A stretch of 64,000 nucleotides of DNA. Origin: Paraburkholderia kururiensis (GTDB lineage: Bacteria; Pseudomonadota; Gammaproteobacteria; Burkholderiales; Burkholderiaceae). Every line of letters begins with the position of its first letter. Position 1 is the first letter of the stretch. Location: positions 5,890,001 to 5,954,000 of the forward strand of contig NZ_CP139965.1 in NCBI RefSeq assembly GCF_034424375.1. The letters are read 5' to 3'. A program made the position numbers and the translations under genes. Below the pieces are notes generated by a model. It was not told the DNA's origin. It was given only the letters and a program-made list of their open reading frames with translations, and ran no database searches. Shown here one piece after another: positions 34,803-43,591 of this stretch.

Positions 34803-36353
34803 ATGGCAAGTCCCAGCGTCCAGCCGGCCGGTACGGCCGCGCCGGAGCAGCCGCCGCTGCGCGAGATCCTGCGGCTGGAAGGCGTCGGCAAGCGCTTTCC
34901 GGGCGTCGTCGCGCTCGACGGCATCGACCTCGATCTGCGCTACGGCGAGGTGCATGCCATCTGCGGCGAGAACGGCGCCGGCAAGTCGACGCTGATGAAG
35001 ATCATCAGCGGCCAGTACCGCGCGGACGAAGGCACGATCCGCTACAAAGATCAGCCGGTGCAGTTCCAGTCCACCACGCAGGCGCAGGCCGCGGGCATCG
35101 CCATCATTCACCAGGAGCTGAACCTCGTTCCCCACCTCTCGGTGGCGGAGAACCTCTACCTGGCACGCGAGCCGAAGCGCGGGCCGTTCGTCGATTACCG
35201 CCGGCTGCACGAAAACGCGCAGCGCTGCCTCGCCCGCATCGGACTCAACGTGTCGCCCGGCACGCTCGTGGGCGCGCTCTCCATCGCGCAGCAGCAGATG
35301 GTGGAGATCGCGAAGGCGCTCTCGCTCGATGCCCAGGTGCTGATCATGGACGAGCCCACGTCTTCGCTCACCGAGCAGGAGACGGTGCAGCTCTTTCGCA
35401 TCATCAAGGAACTGCGCGCGGCTGGCGTCGCGATTCTCTACATCTCGCACCGGCTCGACGAAATGGCCGAGATCGTGGATCGCGTCACCGTGCTGCGCGA
35501 CGGCCGCCACATTTCCACGCACGACTTCGCCGCGACCACCGTGGACGAGATCGTGGCGCGCATGGTGGGGCGTCCGCTGCACGACGCGTATCCGCCGCGC
35601 CAGTCGGTGCCGACCACCGACGTCCTGCTCGCCGTGAAAGACCTGCGGCGCGAGGGCGTGTTCGGCCCCGTGTCGTTCGAACTGCGCCGCGGCGAGATTC
35701 TGGGCTTCGCCGGGCTGATGGGCGCGGGCCGTACCGAGGTGGCGCGCGCCATCTTCGGCGCGGACCGCACCGATAGCGGCGCGGTGCTGCTCGCCGGCGA
35801 AGCGGTCACCATCCGCTCGCCGCGCGAAGCCATCAAGCACGGCATTGCCTACCTCTCCGAAGACCGCAAGAAGGACGGCCTCGCGCTCGCCATGCCGGTG
35901 TCGGCGAACGTGACGCTCGCCAACGTGCGGGCCATTTCGTCGCGCGCCGGCTTTCTGCGCTTCGACGAGGAAACCGCGGTGGCCGAACGCTACGTGCGCG
36001 AACTCGGCATCCGCACGCCGGGCGTCGGGCAGACCGCGCGCAATCTCTCGGGCGGCAACCAGCAGAAGGTCGTGGTGAGCAAGTGGCTGTATCGCGGCTC
36101 GAAGATCCTGTTTTTCGACGAACCCACGCGCGGCATCGACGTGGGCGCCAAGTACGCCATCTACGGGCTCATGGACCGGCTCGCGGCGGACGGCGTGGGT
36201 GTCGTGCTGATCAGCTCGGAGTTGCCCGAACTGATGGGCATGACCGATCGCATCGCCGTGTTCCACGAAGGCCGCATCACCGCGGTTCTCGAAACGAAAG
36301 AGACTTCTCAGGAAGAAATCATGCACTACGCGTCGGGGCGCACTCATGCTTGA
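34803..36353 (+). CDS. Sugar ABC transporter ATP-binding protein (RbsA-like, two ATPase domains)
   Basis: A 516-residue duplicated ABC ATPase. First domain: Walker [11 protein letters not shown], signature replaced by the typical ALSIAQQQM, Walker B VLIMDEPTSSL. Second domain: degenerate Walker A GLMGAGRTE, signature NLSGGNQQK, Walker [13 protein letters not shown]. This asymmetric layout marks the CUT2 family (ribose, galactose, arabinose). The ATG at 34803 has GGAGA at 34793-34797; an ATG at 34791 is possible. It overlaps the permease gene by eight bases. It probably energises import of a hexose-type sugar or sugar acid. Confidence 0.92.
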   Translation: MASPSVQPAGTAAPEQPPLREILRLEGVGKRFPGVVALDGIDLDLRYGEVHAICGENGAGKSTLMKIISGQYRADEGTIRYKDQPVQFQSTTQAQAAGIAIIHQELNLVPHLSVAENLYLAREPKRGPFVDYRRLHENAQRCLARIGLNVSPGTLVGALSIAQQQMVEIAKALSLDAQVLIMDEPTSSLTEQETVQLFRIIKELRAAGVAILYISHRLDEMAEIVDRVTVLRDGRHISTHDFAATTVDEIVARMVGRPLHDAYPPRQSVPTTDVLLAVKDLRREGVFGPVSFELRRGEILGFAGLMGAGRTEVARAIFGADRTDSGAVLLAGEAVTIRSPREAIKHGIAYLSEDRKKDGLALAMPVSANVTLANVRAISSRAGFLRFDEETAVAERYVRELGIRTPGVGQTARNLSGGNQQKVVVSKWLYRGSKILFFDEPTRGIDVGAKYAIYGLMDRLAADGVGVVLISSELPELMGMTDRIAVFHEGRITAVLETKETSQEEIMHYASGRTHA

Positions 36354-37377
36354 AATGACATCGGATCGAAGCGAAGCGGTCGACAAGGCCGCACGGCAGC
36401 GGCGCCGTGACCTGATTCAGAAGTTCGCCGCATTGGGCAGCCTCGTCGTGCTCGTGATCGCGTTTTCGCTCACGAGTGCGGCGTTCTTCTCGGTGGGCAA
36501 TCTCATGACGGTCTCGCTGCAAGTGACCTCGATTGCCTACCTAGGCGTGGCCGCCACCTGCGTGATCATCACGGGCGGCATCGACCTTTCCGTCGGGTCG
36601 GTGCTCGCGCTGGCGGGCGTGGTGGCCGCGCTGCTCGTGAAGGCGGGCGCACCGGTGCCGGTCGCGATGCTGGGCGGCGTGCTGGTGGGCGGCCTGTGCG
36701 GCTTCGTCAACGGGCTGTGTGTGACGCGCATGGGCCTGCCGCCGTTCATCGCGACGCTCGGCATGATGCTCGTGGCGCGCGGCGTCGCCTTGCAGATCAC
36801 GGGCGCGCGGCCTGTCTCGGAACTGGGCGACGCGTTCGGCGCGCTCGGCAACGGTGCGCTCTTCAAGATTTCGCACATCGGCGCCGATGGTTTTCCCGAC
36901 ACCACGTTCCCGGGCATTCCGTACCCCGTGGTGATCATGGTCGTGCTGTTCATTGCGGCGTCGATATTGCTGTCGCGCACGGCGCTGGGCCGCCACATCT
37001 ATGCGGCCGGTTCGAACGCGGAGGCCGCGCGGCTTTCGGGCGTCAACGTGCGCGGCGTGCAGCTTTTCACTTACGTGCTCTCGGGCGTGCTGGCGGGCGT
37101 GACGGGTTGCGTGCTGATGTCGCGGCTCGTCACGGGCCAGCCCAACGAAGGCGTGATGTACGAACTCGATGCGATTGCGAGCGCCGTGATCGGCGGCACG
37201 TCGCTGATGGGCGGCGTGGGCACCATCTCGGGCACGGCCATCGGCGCGTTCGTGATCGGCGTGCTGCGCAACGGCCTGAACATGAACGGGGTGTCGAGTT
37301 TCATCCAGCAGATCATCATCGGCGTCGTGATTCTGGGCACCGTGTGGATCGATCAGTTGAGAAGCAGGAAGCGGTAA
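36346..37377 (+). CDS. Sugar ABC transporter permease (RbsC-like)
   Basis: A 343-residue CUT2 permease with about ten hydrophobic helices. Family segments include IAYLGVAATCVIITGGIDLSVGSV, GLPPFIATLGMMLVARGVA, GRHIYAAGSNAEAARLSGVNV (the cytoplasmic loop contacting the ATPase) and ASAVIGGTSLMGGVGTISGT. The start overlaps the upstream ATPase gene, suggesting coupling. A hydrophilic N-terminus of 25 residues precedes the first helix. Confidence 0.92.
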   Translation: MLEMTSDRSEAVDKAARQRRRDLIQKFAALGSLVVLVIAFSLTSAAFFSVGNLMTVSLQVTSIAYLGVAATCVIITGGIDLSVGSVLALAGVVAALLVKAGAPVPVAMLGGVLVGGLCGFVNGLCVTRMGLPPFIATLGMMLVARGVALQITGARPVSELGDAFGALGNGALFKISHIGADGFPDTTFPGIPYPVVIMVVLFIAASILLSRTALGRHIYAAGSNAEAARLSGVNVRGVQLFTYVLSGVLAGVTGCVLMSRLVTGQPNEGVMYELDAIASAVIGGTSLMGGVGTISGTAIGAFVIGVLRNGLNMNGVSSFIQQIIIGVVILGTVWIDQLRSRKR

Positions 37378-37434
37378 GCCATCACAAGCGCAATTCCAAC
37401 AACACGTCCCTAACCACGGGCATAGGAGCGAGAC

Positions 37435-38382
37435 ATGAAAAAGCTTTCCATCCTGGCCGCGGCCGCCACGCTGTGCGCCGCGTTCACCACTTACGCGCAG
37501 GCCGCGGGCGGCGAGATCGCCGTGATCGTGAAGACCGCTAATTCGAACTACTGGCAGAACGTGCAGAAGGGCGCCACCGCCGCCATGGCGAACGCCAAGG
37601 GCTACACCATGACCTTCCAGGGTCCGGCCGCGGAATCCGACATCGCCGCCGAAGTGAACATGGTGGAGAACGCCGTGAACCGTCACGTGGCCGGCATCGT
37701 GCTTGCGCCGTCGGACCCGGACGCGCTCGTGCCCGCCATCAAGAAAGCGTGGGAGGCGCACATTCCGGTCGTGCTGATCGACTCGATGATCTCGGACGCT
37801 GGTAAGCAGTACTACCAGTCGTTCCTCTCGACGGACAACAACAAGGCCGGCGAACTCTGCGCGAAGGCGATGATCGACAAGGTTGGACAGACCGGCAAGG
37901 TCGCGATCATGTCGTACGTGCCGGGCGCGGGCTCGGAGATCGGCCGCGTGGGCGGCTTCCGCAAGTACCTGGCGGCGCATTCGAAGCTGCAGATCGTGGG
38001 ACCGTTCTACTCGCAGTCGCAGATGGCCACCGCGCTGAACCAGACCACCGACGTGCTCTCCGCGAACCCTGACCTCAAGGGCATCTTCGGCGCCAACGAG
38101 CCCACGGCGATCGGCATGGGCCGCGCGCTCGCGCAGTCGGGCAAGGCAGGCAAGGTGGTGGCCATCGGCTTCGACGGCAACCAGGACCTGCAAGGCTTCG
38201 TGCGCGACGGCACCATCCAGGGCATTGCCGTGCAGAGTTCGTATCAGATGGGCTACAAGGGCATCCAGACGCTCGTCAACGTGATCGATCACAAGCCGGT
38301 CGCGAAGGTGGTGGACACCGGCGTCGTGATGGTCGACAAGCAGAACATCGACACGCCCGAGGCGAAGAACGTGCTGTATTGA
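37435..38382 (+). CDS. Periplasmic sugar-binding protein (RbsB-like)
   Basis: A 315-residue substrate-binding protein with a Sec signal peptide (MKKLSILAAAATLCAAFTTYAQA, cleavage near residue 23-24) and a Peripla_BP_4 fold: IAVIVKTANSNYWQNVQKGA, GIVLAPSDPDALVPAIKKA, VVLIDSMISD and GIFGANEPTAIGMGRAL. AGGAGCGAG precedes the ATG at 37435. It is the third gene of the transporter operon. Substrate specificity cannot be read from sequence, but the downstream dehydrogenases point to a hexuronate/hexonate-related compound. Confidence 0.9.
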   Translation: MKKLSILAAAATLCAAFTTYAQAAGGEIAVIVKTANSNYWQNVQKGATAAMANAKGYTMTFQGPAAESDIAAEVNMVENAVNRHVAGIVLAPSDPDALVPAIKKAWEAHIPVVLIDSMISDAGKQYYQSFLSTDNNKAGELCAKAMIDKVGQTGKVAIMSYVPGAGSEIGRVGGFRKYLAAHSKLQIVGPFYSQSQMATALNQTTDVLSANPDLKGIFGANEPTAIGMGRALAQSGKAGKVVAIGFDGNQDLQGFVRDGTIQGIAVQSSYQMGYKGIQTLVNVIDHKPVAKVVDTGVVMVDKQNIDTPEAKNVLY

Positions 38383-38390
38383 GGGCGCGT

Positions 38391-38418
38391 TGAAGCAGTC
38401 GTAGTGAAGCAGTCGTAT
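38391..38418. repeat. 14-bp tandem duplication
   Basis: TGAAGCAGTCGTAG is followed directly by TGAAGCAGTCGTAT, then TGAA. It lies between the binding-protein gene and the dehydrogenase gene. Confidence 0.8.
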
Positions 38419-38425
38419 TGAACCC

Positions 38426-38485
38426 GACCGGCTGTGCCTCGCGCATGGCGTGCGAAGCGTTGCCCGCTGCGAGGCGCGGCCGGTC
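38426..38485 (+). other. Intercistronic stem-loop
   Basis: Two stacked perfect 7-bp stems (GACCGGC with GCCGGTC, GCCTCGC with GCGAGGC) separated by 3-nt internal loops and capped by a 26-nt apex. It lies just before the ribosome-binding site of the dehydrogenase gene. Such structures often stabilise upstream binding-protein mRNA or reduce read-through. Confidence 0.65.
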
Positions 38486-38503
38486 CACTGGAGAAGAAGT
38501 CAC

Positions 38504-39514
38504 ATGCTGAGCGTCATTTGCGAATCCCCCGGCGTGTTGCGTTCCGAACAACGCGAAACGCCGCTGCGCGGCGCGGGCGAGGTGCTGCTGCGCGTGTCGC
38601 GCGTCGGCATCTGCGGCACCGACCTGCACATTTTCACGGGCAACCAGCCGTACCTTTCGTATCCGCGCGTGATGGGGCACGAGCTGTCGGGCATCGTCGT
38701 GGAAGCCGAGCCGCAGACGAAGCTTGCCGCGGGTGACGCCGTGTACGTGATGCCGTATCTCTCCTGCGGGCAATGCGTGGCGTGCCGCCAGGGCAAGACG
38801 AATTGCTGCGTGAACATCAAGGTGCTCGGCGTGCATCGCGACGGCGGGCTGGCCGAATACCTCAGCGTGCCTGCACAGTTCGTGCACAAGGCGGACGGCG
38901 TGACGCTCGACCAGGCCGCCATGCTCGAATTTCTCGCCATCGGCGCGCATGCCGTGCGCCGCGCCGACGTGCAGCCGAAACAGCGCGTGCTCGTGGTGGG
39001 CGCGGGGCCCATCGGCATGGCCGCGATGATTTTCGCGGGCTTGCGCGGCGGCGAAGTGACCTGCCTCGACACGCGCGCCGACCGCCTCGCGTTCTGTGCG
39101 AGCCACCTCGACATCAAGACCACCGTGCAGACCGGCGCAGGCGATGCGGACGCGTTGTCGAAGCTCACGAACGGCGAGTTCTTCGACGTGGTGTTCGACG
39201 CCACGGGCAACGTGAACGCGATGAACCGCGGCTTCGAGTTCATCGCGCACGGCGGCAAGTACGTGCTCATCTCCATCGTGCCGGGGCAGATCACGTTCTC
39301 GGACCCCGAGTTCCACAAGCGCGAAGCGACGCTGCTGGGCAGCCGCAACGCCACGGCGCAGGACTTCGAGACCGTGCTCGATGCAATGCGCGCGGGCAGG
39401 ATTCCGGACAAGGCGCTCAACACGCATCGCATGCGCCTCGCCGACGTGCCCGCGGAATTTCCGAAGCTGCTCGATCCGCAGCAGACGGTGGTGAAGGCGC
39501 TGGTCGAATGCTGA
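38504..39514 (+). CDS. Zinc-dependent alcohol dehydrogenase, L-galactonate dehydrogenase (LgoD)-like
   Basis: A 336-residue MDR dehydrogenase. Catalytic zinc ligands are in GICGTDLH and GHELSG, the structural zinc site is CGQCVACRQGKTNCC, and the NAD(P) loop is VVGAGPIG. The line CGTDLHIFTGNQPYLSYPRVMGHE and VLGVHRDGGLAEYLSVP with FSDPEFHKREATLLGSRNAT closely follow the E. coli L-galactonate oxidoreductase pattern. That enzyme converts L-galactonate to D-tagaturonate. GGAGAAGAAG precedes the ATG at 38504. Close relatives act on other polyols or hexonates, so the substrate is inferred. Confidence 0.8.
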   Translation: MLSVICESPGVLRSEQRETPLRGAGEVLLRVSRVGICGTDLHIFTGNQPYLSYPRVMGHELSGIVVEAEPQTKLAAGDAVYVMPYLSCGQCVACRQGKTNCCVNIKVLGVHRDGGLAEYLSVPAQFVHKADGVTLDQAAMLEFLAIGAHAVRRADVQPKQRVLVVGAGPIGMAAMIFAGLRGGEVTCLDTRADRLAFCASHLDIKTTVQTGAGDADALSKLTNGEFFDVVFDATGNVNAMNRGFEFIAHGGKYVLISIVPGQITFSDPEFHKREATLLGSRNATAQDFETVLDAMRAGRIPDKALNTHRMRLADVPAEFPKLLDPQQTVVKALVEC

Positions 39515-39566
39515 ACGGCGTGTGTCGCCCGCCTGTTTTCCCTATTCTTGAACGGCGTCGTTGCGC

Positions 39567-40724
39567 ATGAGCGAACCTTCCCAGGCATCCATCAGGGCAC
39601 CCATTCTCCAGTTCGGCACCAGCCGCTTCCTGCAGGCGCATGCCGCGCTGTTCGTTTCGGAGGCGCTCGCGCGCGACGAGGCGATGGGCGGCATCGCCGT
39701 GGTGCAGACCACGAACAACCCCGTGAGCCGCGCGCGCATTGCAGCGCTCGCCTCGGGCGAGGGCTACCCCGTGCGGATTCGCGGCATGGAGTCGGGCGCC
39801 GCAGTCGATCGCGGGGTGACAGGGCGCGCCATCCGCCGCGCGTGGATTGCGGACGAAGACTGGCCCGCCATTCGCCGCGCCGCGATTGAAGACATGCGCG
39901 TGATCGTTTCGAACACGGGCGACACGGGCTATCGCCTCGACGAGCGCGACGGCGCGCCACTGCTCGCGCAGACGGACCACGTGCCGCGCAGCTTTCCTGC
40001 CAAGCTGCTCGTGCTTTTGCACGCGCGCTGGGCAGAACGCGCGGAGGCGCCGGTCTCGCTCTTTCCGTGCGAACTCGTGGCGAACAACGGCGACACGTTG
40101 CGCGACCTCGTGATCGGACTCGCGCGGCAATGGCAGGCAGAACCGGCGTTCGTGTCGTGGCTCGCGACGCATTGCGTCTGGGCCAATTCGCTGGTGGACC
40201 GCATCGTCTCCGAAGCCATCGACCCGGTAGGCGCCGTGGCCGAGCCGTATGCGCTCTGGGCCATCGAGCGGCAGCCCCGGCTCGAGTTGCCGTGCACCCA
40301 CCCGGCCATCGTCCTGACCGACGACCTCAAAAGTTTCGAGCAACTGAAGCTCTTCTTCCTGAACCTGGGCCACACATGGCTTGCCGAGCAATGGCTCGTG
40401 CAAGGCCGCCGCGCGGACGAAACCGTCTTCGAGGCCATGAACGACGACGCCATGCGCGCCTCCGTGGAAGCGGCCTGGTGGGAAGAGGTGATGCCGGTGT
40501 TCGCGGCCATGAGTCTCGCCGAACGCGCGGAACAGTACGTAGCCAGCGTGCGGGAGCGGTTTCTGAATCCGTTCCTGCGGCATCGCCTTGCGGACATTGC
40601 GCAGAATCACGCGGAGAAGGTGAGGCGCAGGATGGTGCCGGTGGTGGCACTGGCGCAGGAGGTGGGCGCCGATGCCGGGCTCGAACGATTGAAGGCGGTG
40701 ATCGCGCGCGTCGAAGGCGCTTGA
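39567..40724 (+). CDS. Mannitol dehydrogenase-family oxidoreductase (tagaturonate reductase-like)
   Basis: A 385-residue polyol-specific long-chain dehydrogenase. An N-terminal nucleotide-binding region (ILQFGTSRFLQAHAALFV) is followed by CELVANNGDTLRDLV and the catalytic K-x4-N-x2-H motif in LKLFFLNLGHTWLAE. It is shorter than E. coli UxaB/UxuB (about 480 residues), as in many Burkholderia homologues annotated as mannitol or D-mannonate dehydrogenases. Beside an LgoD-like enzyme it would reduce D-tagaturonate to D-altronate. No D-altronate dehydratase is in the window. Start ATG at 39567; no strong ribosome-binding site. Confidence 0.78.
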   Translation: MSEPSQASIRAPILQFGTSRFLQAHAALFVSEALARDEAMGGIAVVQTTNNPVSRARIAALASGEGYPVRIRGMESGAAVDRGVTGRAIRRAWIADEDWPAIRRAAIEDMRVIVSNTGDTGYRLDERDGAPLLAQTDHVPRSFPAKLLVLLHARWAERAEAPVSLFPCELVANNGDTLRDLVIGLARQWQAEPAFVSWLATHCVWANSLVDRIVSEAIDPVGAVAEPYALWAIERQPRLELPCTHPAIVLTDDLKSFEQLKLFFLNLGHTWLAEQWLVQGRRADETVFEAMNDDAMRASVEAAWWEEVMPVFAAMSLAERAEQYVASVRERFLNPFLRHRLADIAQNHAEKVRRRMVPVVALAQEVGADAGLERLKAVIARVEGA

Positions 40725-40847
40725 GCGGGCGTGGGCAGGCCTCGGCAGGCACGCGGCCCGCGATGGGTCGTCGCGCCCGCGGCGCCCTCTACGGAAGCGG
40801 CATCGGCTTGCAGCTGTCCAACGAACGCCAAGAACCAGTCACGACGC

Positions 40848-40874
40848 CGGACCCGCTCTTACGCAGCGGGTCCG
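40848..40874. terminator. Hairpin between convergent dehydrogenase and lipoprotein genes
   Basis: Perfect 10-bp inverted repeat CGGACCCGCT / AGCGGGTCCG with a 7-nt loop, 11 bp from the stop codon of the lipoprotein gene. No T-run; probably ends transcription from one or both sides. Confidence 0.55.
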
Positions 40875-40885
40875 CTGCCTTCGAC

Positions 40886-42943
40886 TTACTGCGCCGCCGC
40901 AGCCGTCCCTACGCGGTAGCACGTAGGAATCGCGTTCTTCTTGGGGCGCTGATAGATCAGCTTGTAGCCGCCCGCCGACGTGCGCGACTGCGGCGAGCTG
41001 AACGTCACCACCTTGCCGAAATCGCCGTCCGTGGTGCTCACCTGGCCGATGACGAGCGGGGCGAGCACGGGGTCGGTGCGCGCCGAATCCGCGTCGATGA
41101 TGCGGCGCACGTGCGAGAGGTTCTGCACGTACCAGTCCGCCTTCATGGACGCCGTCGGAATCACGAACGGGCGATACGCCGGGCCGGCGAAGTGGCTGTC
41201 GATGATCATCCACGGGTCCTTGCCGGCGCTGCCCAGGTCGGAGGGCAGCACCTTCTGTCCTGGCGCGGTGCTCTTCAGATACGACGCGATGTCGGCGCCC
41301 AGACGCGAGCCGCGCTGCCCCGCCGTGGCGGGATCGTAGAGGCTGCCGTCCGGACCGTTGCGCAGATCGCTGAAGTGCTTGCCCGTCCACGTGATCACGT
41401 GCGAGACGATGTAGCCGTTCGCGATGTTCGACGGCGTGGCGTCGGCCGCCTGCGGCGCGGTCTGCGTGATGTAGAGCAGGTCGCCCGGCCGCAGATGATC
41501 GACGAGGCTCGCGATATTGCCCTGGTTGATGTCGAGCAGCACGCCGGCCTGTTCTTTGCCGACGAGCGGGTCGCCGCCCGTGGAGCACGCCTGCGTGCCG
41601 ATGCCGGTTTCCAGATTGCCCGTGTCGTGCGTCACGCCGGCGAAGTCGTAGACCCACGACGTGAAGTCGGAGCAGTCCACGCCTTGCCAGTTCACGTCGT
41701 CGTGCGCAACGGCAGTGAGGCTCTGCGATCCGTCGCTTCTGCGGTTCGCGGTACAGGTCATGCCGGAGCTGTCGCCGCCCGACGTGCTGCCCGACGTCGA
41801 GTTACGGAATTTGGCCGGACTCACGGGCGGCAGCCAGCCGGGAATGTGGTGGTGGCAATAGTTGATGCCCTGGTCGACCCAGTAGTTCTCGACGGCCATC
41901 ACGAGTTCGCGCTGGAAGGTGGCCACGTCGTCGTTGCACGAGGCGGTGGTGATCGCGCCGTATACGGCCGCGTGCGGACCCCACGTGCCGCCGTTCGCGT
42001 AGCTTGCCCAGTTGGCGGCCGTCACGCCGTTGCCGAGCAGCGCCTGAACGTCGTTCTTGCGGCTCGCAAAGAGGCCGAACTGCTCGGCGAGAAGGGCGAT
42101 GCGGTCGTGGCAGGCCGCGCTGCTCACGGTGACGGCGGCCGGTTTGCCCGGAACGACCGCGGTGAGCGCCGAGATCGACGTGATGCCGGAGCGGTTATGG
42201 GCACCAGCGACGTAATCGGCGGCGCCCACGGTGAGCGCGCAGTTGGCGGTGGCCGGCGCGCCCAGCGTGCCGTCGGCGGCCACGTCGCCCGCGCCGGCGT
42301 TGCATTCCGCGAGCGTGTCGCCGTTGGCCGCCTGCGCGACGATGTTCGCCGTGCTATCGGCAATCGACAGGCCGGCCGACGTGCGGCTCTGCGATTCCGC
42401 GCCGAGCGCGAGCGCCATGACGGCGCCCGGCGTCATAGCGGCCGCGGCGCCCGCTGTCACGAAGGTGGGCAGCGTCTGCTGCACGTCGATGTTGCCGGCG
42501 AACGCGTTCACGCGCGACAGGGCGGCCGTGACGTTGCCCGCCGTCAGACCGCCCGCGCTCACGGCGTCCGCAACAACGGCGTTCGACCAGGGCGACACGA
42601 CCATCCGCGCTGGCGTCGAGAGATAGACCGCGTCCACTTCGCCGGACAGATCGGCGCTGGCGCCCGTGGCCTCTTCCTCGTAGCGGCCGCCCGTCACGCG
42701 CACCAGCACGGGGTAGCGCAGCGTCTGCCATAGCGAGAAAGAGCCGTCGCTCGCCGTGGTCGTGGTGGCGAGCGGTTCGTGGGCGGCGCTGCCGTCGGGA
42801 TTCAACGGATAGACGGCGACCGTGGCGTTCGCTACGGCACCCATCCAGGCACTGCCGGACAGGGACGGCGTGGACGATCCGCAGGCGGCCACGCTGAGCG
42901 CGAGTACGGCGCTCGCCACGGAAGTGAGCTTGATTGATTTCAC
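40886..42943 (-). CDS. Large lipoprotein with NlpC/P60-like C-terminal active site
   Basis: A 685-residue predicted lipoprotein. The GTG at 42941-42943 gives a compact signal (KSIKLTSVASAVLALSVAACGSS) with lipobox VAAC; an ATG at 42997 would add 18 residues. The N-terminal half is Ala/Val/Thr-rich with a carboxypeptidase-regulatory-like start (AWMGAVANATVAVYPLNPDG). The C-terminal half has a Cys in NWQGVDCSDFTSWVYDFAG (about residue 423) and a His in YIVSHVITWTG (about 514), the pair expected for a papain-fold NlpC/P60 amidase. This suggests cleavage of cell-wall peptides or another amide substrate at the cell envelope. The family is not identified with certainty. Confidence 0.68.
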   Translation of the reverse strand: MKSIKLTSVASAVLALSVAACGSSTPSLSGSAWMGAVANATVAVYPLNPDGSAAHEPLATTTTASDGSFSLWQTLRYPVLVRVTGGRYEEEATGASADLSGEVDAVYLSTPARMVVSPWSNAVVADAVSAGGLTAGNVTAALSRVNAFAGNIDVQQTLPTFVTAGAAAAMTPGAVMALALGAESQSRTSAGLSIADSTANIVAQAANGDTLAECNAGAGDVAADGTLGAPATANCALTVGAADYVAGAHNRSGITSISALTAVVPGKPAAVTVSSAACHDRIALLAEQFGLFASRKNDVQALLGNGVTAANWASYANGGTWGPHAAVYGAITTASCNDDVATFQRELVMAVENYWVDQGINYCHHHIPGWLPPVSPAKFRNSTSGSTSGGDSSGMTCTANRRSDGSQSLTAVAHDDVNWQGVDCSDFTSWVYDFAGVTHDTGNLETGIGTQACSTGGDPLVGKEQAGVLLDINQGNIASLVDHLRPGDLLYITQTAPQAADATPSNIANGYIVSHVITWTGKHFSDLRNGPDGSLYDPATAGQRGSRLGADIASYLKSTAPGQKVLPSDLGSAGKDPWMIIDSHFAGPAYRPFVIPTASMKADWYVQNLSHVRRIIDADSARTDPVLAPLVIGQVSTTDGDFGKVVTFSSPQSRTSAGGYKLIYQRPKKNAIPTCYRVGTAAAAQ

Positions 42944-43591
42944 GATTGAGCGGGATAAAGCAAAAAGACGGTCGATATTACCGATGCGCTGCCGCATCGA
43001 GATGGCGTTTCAAGAGCGTAAGAGACGCGGCGCGCCGGCGATTGGTCAAATAGCCGAACGAATGCCCTATTGATTTGGGCATTGCAGAGACGTGTGCGAC
43101 GCGGCAACGACTTGTGCGATTCCGGTAATTCGTTCCGATGAGCGGCTGAACGAGCAGGCCTTGGGACGAGTGCCGTTAATCTTCTATCTATTGAAAAGAC
43201 GACCTAGGCACGGGGCCCATTATTAGAGGCTGATGTTTTGATTTAAATAAAATCGACAGGCCTATAAAACCGACTTTCGGGGCGGGGCGAGCGTTATTTA
43301 AAACCATTAAACGACGGTCATGCACAGGCGCCGAGCCACGCCCGCAGCCCGTCGGGGCAAACCTGCACCAACTCGTTCCGCGTGCCCCTCGTCCCTCCGA
43401 AAGGCCTAAAGAAATGCCCGCGTTATGCCGTTTATGAGTTGTTTTCGCGCCGGAATCTTTATCTGACGAAAAAGCCGCCCAACGAAAGGGAATAAAAGTG
43501 CGGCTGCACAGTAATGGCGCCGACTTGCATTGCTTTGGTGCGATCTGTCGCACGCAAAAGACGAACTTAAACGATAAGCAGAGGGAAAGTC
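42944..43591. other. 648-bp AT-richer gap
   Basis: Divergent region between the lipoprotein and chemoreceptor-like genes. It is clearly less GC-rich than its surroundings. Visible elements are a hairpin (AATGCCC 43061-43067 with GGGCATT 43077-43083), an A/T tract at about 43230-43255 (GATTTAAATAAAATC), and a possible sigma28 promoter at 43407-43434. No gene is recognised. Confidence 0.5.
43407..43434 (+). promoter_or_regulatory. Possible sigma28 (FliA) promoter
   Basis: TAAA at 43407-43410, a 16-bp spacer, then GCCGTTTA at 43427-43434, which matches six of eight bases of the flagellar -10 element GCCGATAA. It is about 160 bp upstream of the chemoreceptor-like gene. Spacing is one base longer than the usual 15. 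Confidence 0.35.

Noticed and set aside
40067..42733. An 888-codon plus-strand frame spanning the dehydrogenase and lipoprotein genes
   Set aside because: It crosses two real genes in a wrong frame and strand, has Arg-rich composition and no recognisable domain.
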